Shown piece after piece: positions 7,433 through 16,126 of a stretch of 44,918 nucleotides of DNA. The notes beneath the pieces were generated by a model, which ran no database searches, was not told the DNA's origin, and saw only the letters and a list, made by a program, of their open reading frames with translations. The stretch is from a virus. The position numbers were made by a program, and so were the translations under genes. The stretch is from positions 1 through 44,918 of IMG/VR virus record IMGVR_UViG_3300010885_044600; one strand, given 5' to 3'. Positions within the stretch are counted from its first letter, which is position 1, and every line of letters starts with the position of its first letter.

Positions 7433-8313
7433 GATCTTATTACGTTATCCCCCAATTTAGAAATGTCGCAGTGATCAAAATTAAGAGCAATGCGATGTAC
7501 CACTCGATTTTGAATGTTTTCACAGCGCCATCTTTTGTGAATGCTTAACCATTGCTCACTTAACACAACATCACCATCTTGCCAGTCGTGGTGGTATGTG
7601 TATTTTTCTTGTTCAACATGTAGTCGTAACTTTTGAATTAGAGCATCACTTTTGTCTTTGTCGAGTCCTAGAATCTGATGAATTTGCAAAAACGAAAAAA
7701 ACATGCCTGTAACACCGGCCTGATTGGTATGTATCAAATTTGGATGCCAGCTGTGATTGATTGCATTTGAATCTCGTTTGGTGATTGCGTAGGTGTCTTC
7801 GGAGATTACTTTTGCATCAAACCCCATTACTAGTTTTAAATCTTTAATCTGTTCTTTGAGCTCTTGATCAAGATCCTGATAACTCATGATGTTGTTGATC
7901 CAACTAGTCCTACTACCTTGTGAATCTTTAACACCGTGCAACCAAATCAATGGATCTCTGGTTTCAGTACCAGTTCGATTGCTGTGCCATTCCATATCAC
8001 TTACGTGTTCAAACACCCCTGCTACTCCTTCGTGATGATTGCTACCACCAACTCTGACAATTTTGCCAAGCCCGTCTTTTACAATAACTGTGCCTTGAGT
8101 CGGAGCACCTGGTGGCGCAAATTGCTCACACACACCAATTTTTTCACAGATAGCAACTTCATCACCGGGCAAAAGATGTTGATTGCGTATTACAACCACA
8201 GTGTCTTTGGCAGCTAACCAAGCTATGGTGTTCATCTCTTGCTGTGAAGCAGAACGTAAATCGATGCCGGTGATGATCGAAGTCCATCCATTCTTGTCTA
8301 GTTCTATTTTCAT
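7429..8313 (-). CDS. TauD/TfdA-like protein with HxN instead of HxD, 294 aa
   Basis: The overall pattern is that of the TauD dioxygenase fold: MEWHSNRTGTETRDPLIWLHG near residue 105, where TauD has WHTD, and a distal SIHKRWRCENIQNRVVHRI near 258-276 that supplies the second His and the 2OG-binding Arg. The Asp of the 2-His-1-carboxylate triad is replaced by Asn, as also in its paralogue at 8981-9901. The enzyme may therefore bind iron differently, catalyse another outcome, or be inactive. It is coupled by ATGA overlaps to the acetyltransferase and the desaturase. Confidence 0.75.
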   Translation of the reverse strand: MKIELDKNGWTSIITGIDLRSASQQEMNTIAWLAAKDTVVVIRNQHLLPGDEVAICEKIGVCEQFAPPGAPTQGTVIVKDGLGKIVRVGGSNHHEGVAGVFEHVSDMEWHSNRTGTETRDPLIWLHGVKDSQGSRTSWINNIMSYQDLDQELKEQIKDLKLVMGFDAKVISEDTYAITKRDSNAINHSWHPNLIHTNQAGVTGMFFSFLQIHQILGLDKDKSDALIQKLRLHVEQEKYTYHHDWQDGDVVLSEQWLSIHKRWRCENIQNRVVHRIALNFDHCDISKLGDNVIRS

Positions 8314-8993
8314 AATCGTATTACTTCTCCATAAATTCTTCTTGTATTGCCACCTGCCAATGATACTATTTCCCCGGGTTCAACATCTCTTGCCACAGTG
8401 ACTTTGGGATAGATAATTGCATCGTTACCCACAACTGTGTGATTTTTTCCAGTTCGTAAAATTGCCGCGCCTGGCATGATCACTACATTGTCTTTGACAG
8501 TGGTACTACTAGAAATCATACTGTACGAGTGTATATAACAATTATCTCCTATTTCTACATCGTGCGAGATCATTGAAAAACTGTCAAGACGAGAGTGAGC
8601 GCCAATGGTAACATGGTGAGAAATGCCGGCACAAAACCCAATCAAGCAACCGGGTCCTATTTCAACATTGTTGTAAATTTCACTTCCGGGGTGGATCAGT
8701 GTTGCACAATTTAGATTGTGGCGGTTAATTATTGATATGTAATCTAATCTCTTTTTTCTAGACCTCTGATATTGAGTATTGGATGACTGCCCAACAAAAA
8801 AATCAAATTGATCTCGGGCCGCATCAAAATCAAATGAATGTTCACTGCCGATGATTTCTACATCATTTTTTTTGTCAGTGTTTCCATAGTAATCACTGTC
8901 AACAATACCGGCCACTGGTATATTACGTAGCTGGCAGATACGCAACGGGACTTCTAAGTTTCCGCTTGTTCCTAAAAAAATTACAGGGCGCAT
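8310..8993 (-). CDS. NeuD/PglD-like sugar O/N-acetyltransferase, 227 aa
   Basis: An N-terminal Rossmann-like part (VIFLGTSGNLEVPLRICQL, PVAGIVDSD) is followed by left-handed beta-helix hexapeptide repeats from about residue 100 (IHPGSEIYNNVEIGPGC, AHSRLDSFSMISHDVEIGD). This is the layout of the NeuD/PglD/DapH-like acyltransferases that acylate amino or hydroxyl groups of sugars. The donor is probably acetyl-CoA; other acyl groups are possible given the neighbouring desaturase. It lies between two TauD-like genes with ATG overlaps on both sides, so all act in one pathway. Confidence 0.8.
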   Translation of the reverse strand: MRPVIFLGTSGNLEVPLRICQLRNIPVAGIVDSDYYGNTDKKNDVEIIGSEHSFDFDAARDQFDFFVGQSSNTQYQRSRKKRLDYISIINRHNLNCATLIHPGSEIYNNVEIGPGCLIGFCAGISHHVTIGAHSRLDSFSMISHDVEIGDNCYIHSYSMISSSTTVKDNVVIMPGAAILRTGKNHTVVGNDAIIYPKVTVARDVEPGEIVSLAGGNTRRIYGEVIRL

Positions 8994-9901
8994 GAATATT
9001 TTTCCAGAGTTGAAATGTCTATATTAGATGAATCGAACTTTGAAGTGTATCCCATGATTCTCCATAACAATCGATCTTGAATGTGTTCAAACGGATCTCT
9101 AGCATGCATACTCAGCCACTGACAATTTATAATAATTTCGTTATCGACCCAATTTTGAGAATAGCAGTATTTAGGTTGAGTTAAAAACTCTAACAAAAAA
9201 TGATGCCACTGAATTTGCTGACGTTTAGAAACGGGCTGTTGATCTATGTAAAATTTAGGATATTGCATTGGGCTCCAGTGTATTCCTTGGCTCCCGGACT
9301 TGTTGTAATTAACCAGTTTGTTAAAGCCTGTACGACCTTGATAATTCACATCAACAGAATCTGGTCCGTTGTCGGTGCTGCCTTGATAATTGTAATAGCA
9401 ATAAATTTTATCTAAATTTTCAAGTAAACCATTGGGTGCATTATCTGCTGATCTCAAATCTTTTAGTGCCGCTATGCTGTTGCTAAAAAGTGTGGCACTA
9501 CCTTGTGTATGCTCGACTGCATACAAGCATAAAGCATCGGGTCTTTCTTCAGCAGTTCTACCCGGTTCGTTGCAATGCCACGGCAAGTGTTCGGGCATAC
9601 CAAATAGTCCTACCATGTCTCCAGTTTCGTCTCTACGACCAGTAACACGGATCACTTCTTTGTTAGTGCCTTCCACAAACACTTTCTCTTTGGCCGGAAG
9701 ATCATTGTTAAGACCTTCAAACACCTGTTGCGAAAAATGATGATATTGTTCCAGTGTTAACTTTTCTTTGTTATGAATCACTGTTAACAAATTTATATAA
9801 GGTAGTTTTTTCAAGACGTTGGCATCTGCTGGATCAATATTAAAAATGTCAAAATCGGTAACATGAATCACCCAGCCGTTTGGATCGATTGATAATTTCA
9901 T
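8981..9901 (-). CDS. TauD/TfdA-like protein with HxN instead of HxD, 306 aa
   Basis: First gene of the operon. TauD-like layout: LPWHCNEPGRTAEERPDAL near residue 107 and distal SMHARDPFEHIQDRLLWRI near 270-288. As in the paralogue at 7429-8313, the metal-binding Asp is Asn (WHCN). The following Glu could in principle replace it. Two paralogues in one operon that share the same change argue for retained function. An AT-rich intergenic stretch with AATAAATATT lies just before the ATG, and a radical SAM gene diverges on the other side. Confidence 0.75.
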   Translation of the reverse strand: MKLSIDPNGWVIHVTDFDIFNIDPADANVLKKLPYINLLTVIHNKEKLTLEQYHHFSQQVFEGLNNDLPAKEKVFVEGTNKEVIRVTGRRDETGDMVGLFGMPEHLPWHCNEPGRTAEERPDALCLYAVEHTQGSATLFSNSIAALKDLRSADNAPNGLLENLDKIYCYYNYQGSTDNGPDSVDVNYQGRTGFNKLVNYNKSGSQGIHWSPMQYPKFYIDQQPVSKRQQIQWHHFLLEFLTQPKYCYSQNWVDNEIIINCQWLSMHARDPFEHIQDRLLWRIMGYTSKFDSSNIDISTLEKYSCAL

Positions 9902-9942
9902 GCAAATATTTATTTAAATACAGCAATGCATAAATATTTTCT

Positions 9943-11409
9943 ATGCAAGTTATTCTATTCACTGACGTATCCGACACCATTGGATACGGCAAATATGCCG
10001 GTACATATAAAATAGCCACGGAAATAAGAAACAACGGATATACTTGTCAAGTTGTAGATTTGTTTAGCTATTATTCTACTGTAGAATTAGAAAAAATTGT
10101 ATCTAAGTTTTGTTCTAGCGAAACTGTTCTAGTTGGATTTAGTTGTAGCTTGATGCCAAAACACCATAGCCCTTGGTTAACTTTCGGAAGGCCAGATCAA
10201 GAGTTTATATCAATTGTTGACAAAATTAAATCAATAAACAATAACATTAAAGTATGTTTGGGTGGTGCTACAATGACAGTAGATTCCCATTGGCAAGGAG
10301 TTGACTATGTTATTATTAATAAAGGTGATATTGCTATCATTAAATTAATCAAACATTTGATTGAGGATGATGACATAAAAGTTATCAAGTCTAGTCCATG
10401 TCAAGTTATTGACGGTAATGATTATTTTTACACTCAGGAACAATTTGCAGTAAGCAATATAAAATATGTTCCGGAAGATATTATCTTCCCAGGAGAGTCA
10501 CTACCAATTGAAGTTGCCCGCGGTTGTATATTTCAATGTGCATTTTGTCATTATGATTTAATAGGAAAACGAGCAGGTGACTGGCAGAAAACTGAATCAG
10601 CATTGCGTGATGAGCTGATAATGAATTATGAAAAGTTTGGTACTACTCATTTTATGTTTACTGACGAATTAATCAATGAGAGTCTTCCTAAAATGGAATT
10701 GATACACAGTGTTCTTACTAAACTACCATTTAAGATATCATACACAAGCTATGCCAGATTAGACTTGATATGGAAATTTCCCGAAATGCGAGAAATGTTG
10801 CTCGAAAGCGGGGCAAAGAGTTTGGTGTTGGGTATTGAGACATTACACGAGGCCGCTGGTAAAAAGATAGGCAAAGGTTTAGGCGAGAAACGTGTTAAAG
10901 AAACACTTAATTATTGCGCTGAAACTTGGAAAGGTAAAATTATTACTAGTAGCAATTTTATTGTGGGCCTTCCTGGGGAAGATGAAAGTAGTGTGCGTAA
11001 CACTGTTGATTACTTGGTTAGTGATGACTGTCCATTGGATATAATTGGCTTTACACCATTATCTATTAGACAAAAACATGACGGTAGGAGCAGCACTAGC
11101 AAGATAGATCAAGATCCAAAAAAGTTTGGTTATATAGTTGAAGTCGGTCAACCTTGGAAAGGCAATGATATGAACTTTATGCAAGCACATGCTTTAGTGC
11201 GTGATATATATGCAGACAAAAGGGTGGTGGACAAGCGTAAGTTTCCCACATCTTGGATTGGCAGAATTCTAAACATAGGTTATACATTTGAAGATGTATT
11301 TAAAATGATAAATGATGAAACATATTCCTACGAAAACATTAAAAACCGCTTAATAAATGAAAGTGACTCTAAGAAAAAATGGTATTTTAATCAGTTAATG
11401 GCCCTTTAA
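9943..11409 (+). CDS. B12-binding-type radical SAM enzyme, 488 aa
   Basis: The N-terminal third (residues 1-140: ILFTDVSDTIGYGKYAGTY, VLVGFSCSLMP, KVCLGGATM) resembles a cobalamin-binding Rossmann domain. The radical SAM core starts at about residue 190 with RGCIFQCAFCHYD (CxxxCxxC for the 4Fe-4S cluster), then SLVLGIETLHEAAGKKIGKG and NFIVGLPGEDESS, typical of the core. Such enzymes methylate, epimerise or link carbon centres. It is one of few large plus-strand genes and diverges from the TauD/desaturase operon with only 41 bp between them, so co-function is likely but unproved. It is AT-rich compared with the region to its right. Confidence 0.85.
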   Translation: MQVILFTDVSDTIGYGKYAGTYKIATEIRNNGYTCQVVDLFSYYSTVELEKIVSKFCSSETVLVGFSCSLMPKHHSPWLTFGRPDQEFISIVDKIKSINNNIKVCLGGATMTVDSHWQGVDYVIINKGDIAIIKLIKHLIEDDDIKVIKSSPCQVIDGNDYFYTQEQFAVSNIKYVPEDIIFPGESLPIEVARGCIFQCAFCHYDLIGKRAGDWQKTESALRDELIMNYEKFGTTHFMFTDELINESLPKMELIHSVLTKLPFKISYTSYARLDLIWKFPEMREMLLESGAKSLVLGIETLHEAAGKKIGKGLGEKRVKETLNYCAETWKGKIITSSNFIVGLPGEDESSVRNTVDYLVSDDCPLDIIGFTPLSIRQKHDGRSSTSKIDQDPKKFGYIVEVGQPWKGNDMNFMQAHALVRDIYADKRVVDKRKFPTSWIGRILNIGYTFEDVFKMINDETYSYENIKNRLINESDSKKKWYFNQLMAL

Positions 11410-11454
11410 ACTTATCTATACGAAAGTGATAGCACGGCCCTAAATGTAAATCTA

Positions 11455-12060
11455 TTACATTGTAGGACCGTTGCCGCTGTTAAATCCCACGATGCCACCT
11501 TGTTCCGTAATCCTCTTTAAGGCATCCTCAAAAAGGATAGGAGCAAAGTCTGTTTGTTCAACACAGGCACACCAATAGCGAGGATCAATTTCAGTTCCGT
11601 ACAAGATTTCGCCAGTGCAGGCATCAACACCACAGGCCTTCTTCACACGACTAGCGTGTAAGTGTCCGTGAATATTGCACCCAAATCTACCAAGGCTTGC
11701 TTCGTGTACAGGAATGTGACTCAATATCATTCCGTTCATCACATGGTATGCACGTAACTCACGAAAGTACTCGCGATATTCATCGTCACGGAAGATATCA
11801 TGGTTACCACGGATCAATACTTTGTCGCCGTTTAATCGTGACAATGTCTTCATGGCCTTTCGGTTGATTACAACATCACCCAAATGGTAAACTTTGTCCT
11901 TGGGCCTAACACGCTCGTTCCAGCGACGGATCATTTCCTCGTCCATCTCATCAGGATCCGCCCAGGGACGTAACTTCACAGTGGCATCATCAGGGTGTGT
12001 GAAGCGACACACGCCGGCATGTCCAAAGTGCGTGTCGCTAACTAAAAATACTGCTGGCAT
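11455..12060 (-). CDS. Calcineurin-like metallophosphoesterase, 201 aa
   Basis: Metal-binding motifs in order: SDTHFGH at residue 8, GDVV near 62, RGNHD near 84, SHIPVHE near 114 and GHLH near 131. This is the standard single-domain phosphoesterase common in large phages and probably acts on a nucleotide or nucleic acid phosphate. AAAGGAGCACACA precedes the ATG and a near-consensus promoter lies at 12084-12112. It ends convergent with the radical SAM gene. Confidence 0.9.
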   Translation of the reverse strand: MPAVFLVSDTHFGHAGVCRFTHPDDATVKLRPWADPDEMDEEMIRRWNERVRPKDKVYHLGDVVINRKAMKTLSRLNGDKVLIRGNHDIFRDDEYREYFRELRAYHVMNGMILSHIPVHEASLGRFGCNIHGHLHASRVKKACGVDACTGEILYGTEIDPRYWCACVEQTDFAPILFEDALKRITEQGGIVGFNSGNGPTM

Positions 12061-12083
12061 TGTGTGCTCCTTTCTTTAAACTA

Positions 12084-12112
12084 CAAGTATAGCACAAGAT
12101 GACTTTTTGGTC
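12084..12112 (-). promoter_or_regulatory. Sigma70 promoter for the phosphoesterase
   Basis: Minus strand TTGACC at 12107-12112, 17-bp spacer, TATACT at 12084-12089 preceded by TGC. It sits in the gap after the SAH hydrolase stop. Confidence 0.75.
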
Positions 12113-12116
12113 AACC

Positions 12117-13403
12117 TTAGTATCTATACGTGTCTGGCTTGTAAGGACCTTCGACTGTGACACCAATATATGAGGCTTGTTTTGGCGTCATTGCTGTGAG
12201 CTCTGCACCAATTTGCTCCAAGTGCAGTCGTGCAACTTTTTCGTCCAAATGCTTGGGCAACAAATACAACTTGCCTGTTTCGTATTTACTGGTGTTATTG
12301 TACAGATCAATCTGTGCCATTACTTGGTTGGTAAAACTATTTGACATAACATAGCTAGGATGTCCTGTACCACAACCCAGGTTAACTAGTCGACCTTCTG
12401 CCAACAAGATAATGCGCTTGCCATCTGGGAAGATGATGTGATCCACTTGTGGCTTGATGTTTTCCCACTCACAGTCCCGGATGCCTGCAACATCAATCTC
12501 AGTATCAAAGTGACCAATGTTACAAACGATAGCATTATTCTTCATTGCATTCATGTGTGCGCGAGTGATAACATCCACGTTACCTGTGGCAGTTACAAAG
12601 ATGTCTGCTTTGTCAGCAGCGTATTCCATTGTAACAACACGGAAGCCTTCCATGGCAGCCTGTAATGCACAGATAGGATCAACTTCGGTAACCCAGACTT
12701 GCGCAGATAGTGCTCGCAATGCTTGTGCAGAGCCCTTGCCCACGTCTCCGTAGCCGGCTACTACAGCAACCTTACCTGCAATCATTACGTCAGTGGCACG
12801 TTTGATAGCATCAACCAAACTCTCACGGCAACCATACAAGTTGTCAAACTTTGATTTGGTCACTGAGTCGTTTACGTTGATAGCAGGCATTAATAATGTG
12901 CCAGCCGCAATGCGTTCCAATAACTTGTGAATACCAGTTGTGGTTTCTTCTGTTACACCCTTAATACCAGGGATGAGATCAGGGTGCCGATCATGGATAT
13001 AACCAGTCAAGTCGTGTCCGTCGTCCAAGATCATGTTTGGTGTCCATCCATCTGGACCACGTACAGTTTGTTCAATACACCACCAGTATTCTTCTTCTGT
13101 TTCGCCTTTCCACGCAAACACAGGAATACCTTGGACTGCCAATGCGGCAGCGGCTTGATCTTGTGTTGAAAAAATGTTGCATGAACTCCAACGTACACTT
13201 GCACCAAGTTCAATTAATGTTTCGACTAACACGGCTGTTTGAATAGTCATGTGTAAACTGCCCACAATACGTGCGCCAGCAAGTGGCTTCTGTCCTGCAT
13301 ACTCACGGCGAATGGCCATTAAGCCGGGCATTTCGTGTTCAGCAATAGAAATTTCTTTACGACCCCAGTCGGCTAAGCTGATATCTTTAATTTTATAGTC
13401 CAT
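12117..13403 (-). CDS. ahcY: S-adenosylhomocysteine hydrolase, 428 aa
   Basis: Hydrolyses S-adenosylhomocysteine to adenosine and homocysteine, relieving product inhibition of methyltransferases. Family landmarks: [12 protein letters not shown] with the substrate site, [11 protein letters not shown], the [20 protein letters not shown] active-site block and the NAD site [16 protein letters not shown]; it ends PYKPDTYRY as typical AhcY proteins do. It is full length. The start is chosen at MDYKIK, 5 residues into the longest frame, because AAAGGA lies directly before it. It follows five tRNA genes and a 68-aa ORF from the promoter at 14258-14286. In this phage it would serve the FkbM and C-methyltransferases and the cobalamin radical SAM enzymes. 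Confidence 0.95.
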   Translation of the reverse strand: MDYKIKDISLADWGRKEISIAEHEMPGLMAIRREYAGQKPLAGARIVGSLHMTIQTAVLVETLIELGASVRWSSCNIFSTQDQAAAALAVQGIPVFAWKGETEEEYWWCIEQTVRGPDGWTPNMILDDGHDLTGYIHDRHPDLIPGIKGVTEETTTGIHKLLERIAAGTLLMPAINVNDSVTKSKFDNLYGCRESLVDAIKRATDVMIAGKVAVVAGYGDVGKGSAQALRALSAQVWVTEVDPICALQAAMEGFRVVTMEYAADKADIFVTATGNVDVITRAHMNAMKNNAIVCNIGHFDTEIDVAGIRDCEWENIKPQVDHIIFPDGKRIILLAEGRLVNLGCGTGHPSYVMSNSFTNQVMAQIDLYNNTSKYETGKLYLLPKHLDEKVARLHLEQIGAELTAMTPKQASYIGVTVEGPYKPDTYRY

Positions 13404-13411
13404 GGTTTCCT

Positions 13412-13618
13412 TTAACATTCTATGTCAATGTTTCGACCTTTGTCTAAATCTAACCGAAGATTTCGACGTACTCGATCTGCAATAATTTGTTCAAATCTAC
13501 GTTGTTCAATAACCTTGCTATAATCTTCGGAACGTTGTTTTTCTAAACGAGTACGATCTAGTTGATACTGTTCTAGATTGTACTTTATAACACTTTGTTC
13601 GGCTCTTGATATTTGCAT
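13412..13618 (-). CDS. Small charged phage protein, 68 aa
   Basis: Rich in Arg, Glu and Gln ([21 protein letters not shown]), probably a helical or coiled-coil peptide. It lies between tRNA-Gly and ahcY and its stop is next to the Shine-Dalgarno of ahcY. No family recognised. Confidence 0.55.
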   Translation of the reverse strand: MQISRAEQSVIKYNLEQYQLDRTRLEKQRSEDYSKVIEQRRFEQIIADRVRRNLRLDLDKGRNIDIEC

Positions 13619-13643
13619 CGTGCTTCCTTCAACGTATTTAATC

Positions 13644-13717
13644 TGGAGCGGGGTAACAGAATCGAACTGTCAGCATTAGCTTGGAAGGCTAAGGTATTAC
13701 CACTATACGAACCCCGC
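13644..13717 (-). tRNA. tRNA-Gly (TCC)
   Basis: Acceptor GCGGGGT pairs with ACCCCGC, discriminator T, CCA encoded. Anticodon loop CTTCCAA gives TCC. Last tRNA of the operon that reads on to ahcY. Confidence 0.93.
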
Positions 13718-13724
13718 ATAGATT

Positions 13725-13800
13725 TGGTAGGACGTGACGGGCTCGAACCGCCGACAGCTTCGGTGTAAGCGAAGAACTCTACCAACTGAGTTAACGTCCT
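13725..13800 (-). tRNA. tRNA-Val (TAC)
   Basis: Acceptor AGGACGT pairs with ACGTCCT, discriminator A, CCA encoded. Anticodon stem CTTCG/CGAAG encloses loop CTTACAC, anticodon TAC. 7 nt from tRNA-Gly. Confidence 0.94.
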
Positions 13801-13812
13801 AAAATTCTTTAC

Positions 13813-13886
13813 TGGTCTCGGTAGCAGGAATCGAACCTACGCTCGAACGTCCCAAACGTTCAGTGATACCATTTCACCATACCGAG
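13813..13886 (-). tRNA. tRNA-Pro (TGG)
   Basis: Acceptor CTCGGTA pairs with TACCGAG, discriminator A, CCA encoded; loop TTTGGGA gives anticodon TGG. Confidence 0.92.
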
Positions 13887-13892
13887 AAAAAC

Positions 13893-14045
13893 TTAACTGG
13901 GAATCATATGAGGCAAATAAGGAACTGCTCTGGGACCGTGCAGTTGTTGCAACAACTTGCGAGCCTCTTCTGCAGAGCCAGCACCCACACGAGCCTTAAA
14001 CTCCTTGCCGTCGGGTCCTCTAACTGTTGCTTCGTATAATTTCAT
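13893..14045 (-). CDS. Small phage protein, 50 aa
   Basis: Encodes MKLYEATVRGPDGKEFKARV, then GAGSAEEARKLLQQLHGPRAVP, a short beta-hairpin plus helix pattern seen in tiny phage proteins. It is wedged between tRNA-Pro (6 nt) and tRNA-Thr (15 nt) on the same transcript. The amino-acid composition is protein-like, but no family or function is recognised. Confidence 0.6.
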   Translation of the reverse strand: MKLYEATVRGPDGKEFKARVGAGSAEEARKLLQQLHGPRAVPYLPHMIPS

Positions 14046-14060
14046 TTTGTAACTTTAAAA

Positions 14061-14136
14061 TGGTGCCCTTTGTCGGATTCGAACTGACCACCTACGCATT
14101 ACAAGTGCGTTGCTCTACCAAATGAGCTAAAAGGGC
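14061..14136 (-). tRNA. tRNA-Thr (TGT)
   Basis: Acceptor GCCCTTT pairs with AAAGGGC, discriminator A, CCA encoded; stem ACGCA/TGCGT with loop CTTGTAA, anticodon TGT. Confidence 0.94.
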
Positions 14137-14154
14137 GTGTTTCTATTTATAGAC

Positions 14155-14240
14155 TGGTGCGAGTGGCCGGAATCGAACCGGCACGCCATTACAGCGGCAG
14201 ATTTTAAGTCTGCTGTGGCTACCGATTACACCACACTCGC
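14155..14240 (-). tRNA. tRNA-Leu (TAA)
   Basis: 86 nt with a long variable arm, acceptor GCGAGTG/CACTCGC, discriminator A, CCA encoded; stem GCAGA/TCTGC with loop CTTAAAA, anticodon TAA. First gene of the tRNA-ahcY operon. Confidence 0.94.
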
Positions 14241-14257
14241 ATTTCTAACTTGTATAT

Positions 14258-14286
14258 ATTATACAATAAATCAAGTTAATTGTCAA
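14258..14286 (-). promoter_or_regulatory. Sigma70 promoter of the tRNA-ahcY operon
   Basis: Minus strand TTGACA at 14281-14286, 17-bp spacer, TATAAT at 14258-14263. It lies between the AhpD gene and tRNA-Leu. Confidence 0.85.
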
Positions 14287-14297
14287 CCTCTAAGAGA

Positions 14298-14804
14298 CTA
14301 ACTGTTTAAGACTTTTGCCACCGAGTTCATCACTGAGGCAATACGGCCAATGTCACGAAGCTGTTCAACTGAGTATCCTTCTGTCTTTAATGTTTCGTAG
14401 TGTGCCTTGACACAGAAGTGGCACTTGCCAACAATACTTGCGGCCAAACTAAATGCTTCAAAGTTTGACTTGGTAGTTCCACCATGACTAGCAATAGCGT
14501 TCATACGCAACTGAGCTGGAAGACCTTTAAGAGCAGGATCATCAGCCATTTCAACATATGGGTACCACACATTGTTAGTCGCCATTATTGATGCGGCCGT
14601 CATCGCTGATTCAGCATACACTGGATTGTCCGCAAGCATAATGCTCAACAACTTACCATTCCCTGTTGCCGCTAATGCCGCTACAGCACACCCCATTGCT
14701 ACATCAGCATCAAGAGTGCTACGCAATAACACAGCATCAATGTTTAACCGTGTATCTTTGGCATAATCTGGTAATGCCGGTTTAACTACTTCAATAAAAC
14801 TCAT
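14298..14804 (-). CDS. ahpD: AhpD-type alkylhydroperoxidase, 168 aa
   Basis: The active site matches AhpD: Glu, then GKCHFCVKAH with Cys-x-x-Cys and His four residues after the second Cys; the Glu lies 12 residues before the first Cys as in the mycobacterial enzyme. AhpD reduces the paired AhpC peroxiredoxin with electrons from dihydrolipoamide. A peroxiredoxin lies four genes upstream in the same operon (16543-17082), so the pair could form a full peroxide reductase. ATGA overlap with the upstream gene; the operon promoter is at 17138-17166. Confidence 0.85.
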   Translation of the reverse strand: MSFIEVVKPALPDYAKDTRLNIDAVLLRSTLDADVAMGCAVAALAATGNGKLLSIMLADNPVYAESAMTAASIMATNNVWYPYVEMADDPALKGLPAQLRMNAIASHGGTTKSNFEAFSLAASIVGKCHFCVKAHYETLKTEGYSVEQLRDIGRIASVMNSVAKVLNS

Positions 14805-15436
14805 TCTTTTCTTTCTTCTATATTATAAAACCAATCATCTCCTGCTGACCACTTGCGTGTGCCATCCACTGTGAATATGGTCTGGGCGGCTTGGAAGTCT
14901 GGAAACTTGACATTGCCTGAAATCAAACTTTGATCATACCACAGGCATCGGTTGTTGGGTTGACAAGCAAACTGCCCGTTTTCTAATCTAATAAAGTTAA
15001 AACTCTTGTGTTCTTCCGCAACTTCAGTGAAGCCGGTATCTACATCCATACCATCGGCACAAAAATCCACTGTGAACAAATAAGTTCCGTGATGCCACTC
15101 TCGATCTTTGCCCAGGAATTTGACACCTAGATTACGCAGACCTATTTTTTCAACAATGGTAAACCGATAGCCCATGCAGTCCCAGAGTTGCAAGATATCT
15201 ATGGGCAACGTGCCTGTGTAGTTCTCCTGCCACACATAAGCATGAATAGGCAGTTTGTCGTACAGTGCTCCGTAGTTGGGCAACAAGCTCTCGATGCGAA
15301 ACACCTGTCCTCTTAGTGCTTTGAGACTGACCCAGATGGCAGGTTCTAATTCTCCGTGACCTTTTTCAAAGTTGTAGAGAAATTCACGCTTGACAAAACA
15401 TTTGACAGGCGGTAGAGATCCTACAATATAACTCAT
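14801..15436 (-). CDS. Phage conserved hypothetical, 211 aa
   Basis: Begins MSYIVGSLPPVKCFVKREFLYNF and is rich in aromatic residues, with a pattern I associate with hypothetical proteins of T4-like cyanophages. No catalytic motif or membrane segment is seen. It is coupled by overlaps to the BI-1 gene upstream and to ahpD downstream, which places it in the stress operon, but the link may be only transcriptional. Confidence 0.75.
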   Translation of the reverse strand: MSYIVGSLPPVKCFVKREFLYNFEKGHGELEPAIWVSLKALRGQVFRIESLLPNYGALYDKLPIHAYVWQENYTGTLPIDILQLWDCMGYRFTIVEKIGLRNLGVKFLGKDREWHHGTYLFTVDFCADGMDVDTGFTEVAEEHKSFNFIRLENGQFACQPNNRCLWYDQSLISGNVKFPDFQAAQTIFTVDGTRKWSAGDDWFYNIEERKE

Positions 15437-16125
15437 TATTTTCTATCTCCAAACAGTTGCAACAAGTTTAAGAACAAGTTGATAAAGTCCATGTACAGAG
15501 TTAGTGCGCCTCGAACTTCCACAACATCACTAGTGTTTACACTAACCTCTTCACGGATCTTTTGTGTGTCATAGGCTGTTAAACCAAGGAAGATGATGAC
15601 AGCCAAGGCGGAGATCACCATCTGCATCACGGTGCTGCCAATAAAGATATTAACGATACTGGCAATGCAGATGGCAATCAAACCCACAATCATAAACTTG
15701 CCCATGCTGTCCAGGCTCTGTTTGGTAAAGTAGCCGTAACCACTCATGACACCAAACAGGATTGCCGCGCCCATAAATGCCGACACAATACTGCCCATGG
15801 TAAACACAGCAAAAATTGTGGCAAAACTCAAGCCCATCAGTGCGGCAAATCCATGTAGGCATAACTGTGCTACACCTTTACTAGGATTGTTTCCTAGGAT
15901 CATAGCAACACCAAAGATTGCTGCCAATGGTGCAAAGATCACAATCCATTTCATCCAACCTGTAAAAAAGAATGCCAGCAACTCTGGACTAGATCCCACA
16001 AAGTAACTGACCATCATTGATACAATAACAGCAAGGCTCATATGTCCATAAACACGGCCCATTGCAGAGTTGATTTCACTGGCAGAACGATATGACATTC
16101 CACCTGTATAACTTGTTTCAAACAT
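15436..16125 (-). CDS. Bax inhibitor-1 / YccA family membrane protein, 229 aa
   Basis: Seven hydrophobic segments between residues 27 and 225 and the typical BI-1 features: an N-terminal NSAMGRVYGHMSLAVIVSM and a C-terminal FLGLTAYDTQKIREE followed by ALTLYMDFINLFLNLLQLFGDRK, the last being very characteristic of bacterial members. These inner-membrane proteins are thought to be calcium/proton leak channels or FtsH regulators. Stop-start overlap with the next gene; 1 nt from psiE. Very unusual cargo for a phage; it might delay host death or affect FtsH/HflB control. Confidence 0.92.
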   Translation of the reverse strand: MFETSYTGGMSYRSASEINSAMGRVYGHMSLAVIVSMMVSYFVGSSPELLAFFFTGWMKWIVIFAPLAAIFGVAMILGNNPSKGVAQLCLHGFAALMGLSFATIFAVFTMGSIVSAFMGAAILFGVMSGYGYFTKQSLDSMGKFMIVGLIAICIASIVNIFIGSTVMQMVISALAVIIFLGLTAYDTQKIREEVSVNTSDVVEVRGALTLYMDFINLFLNLLQLFGDRK

Positions 16126-16126
16126 T

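Noticed and set aside
9929-9938. Late promoter for the plus-strand radical SAM gene (CATAAATATT)
   Set aside because: Only 4 nt separate it from the ATG, leaving no room for a transcription start and ribosome site.
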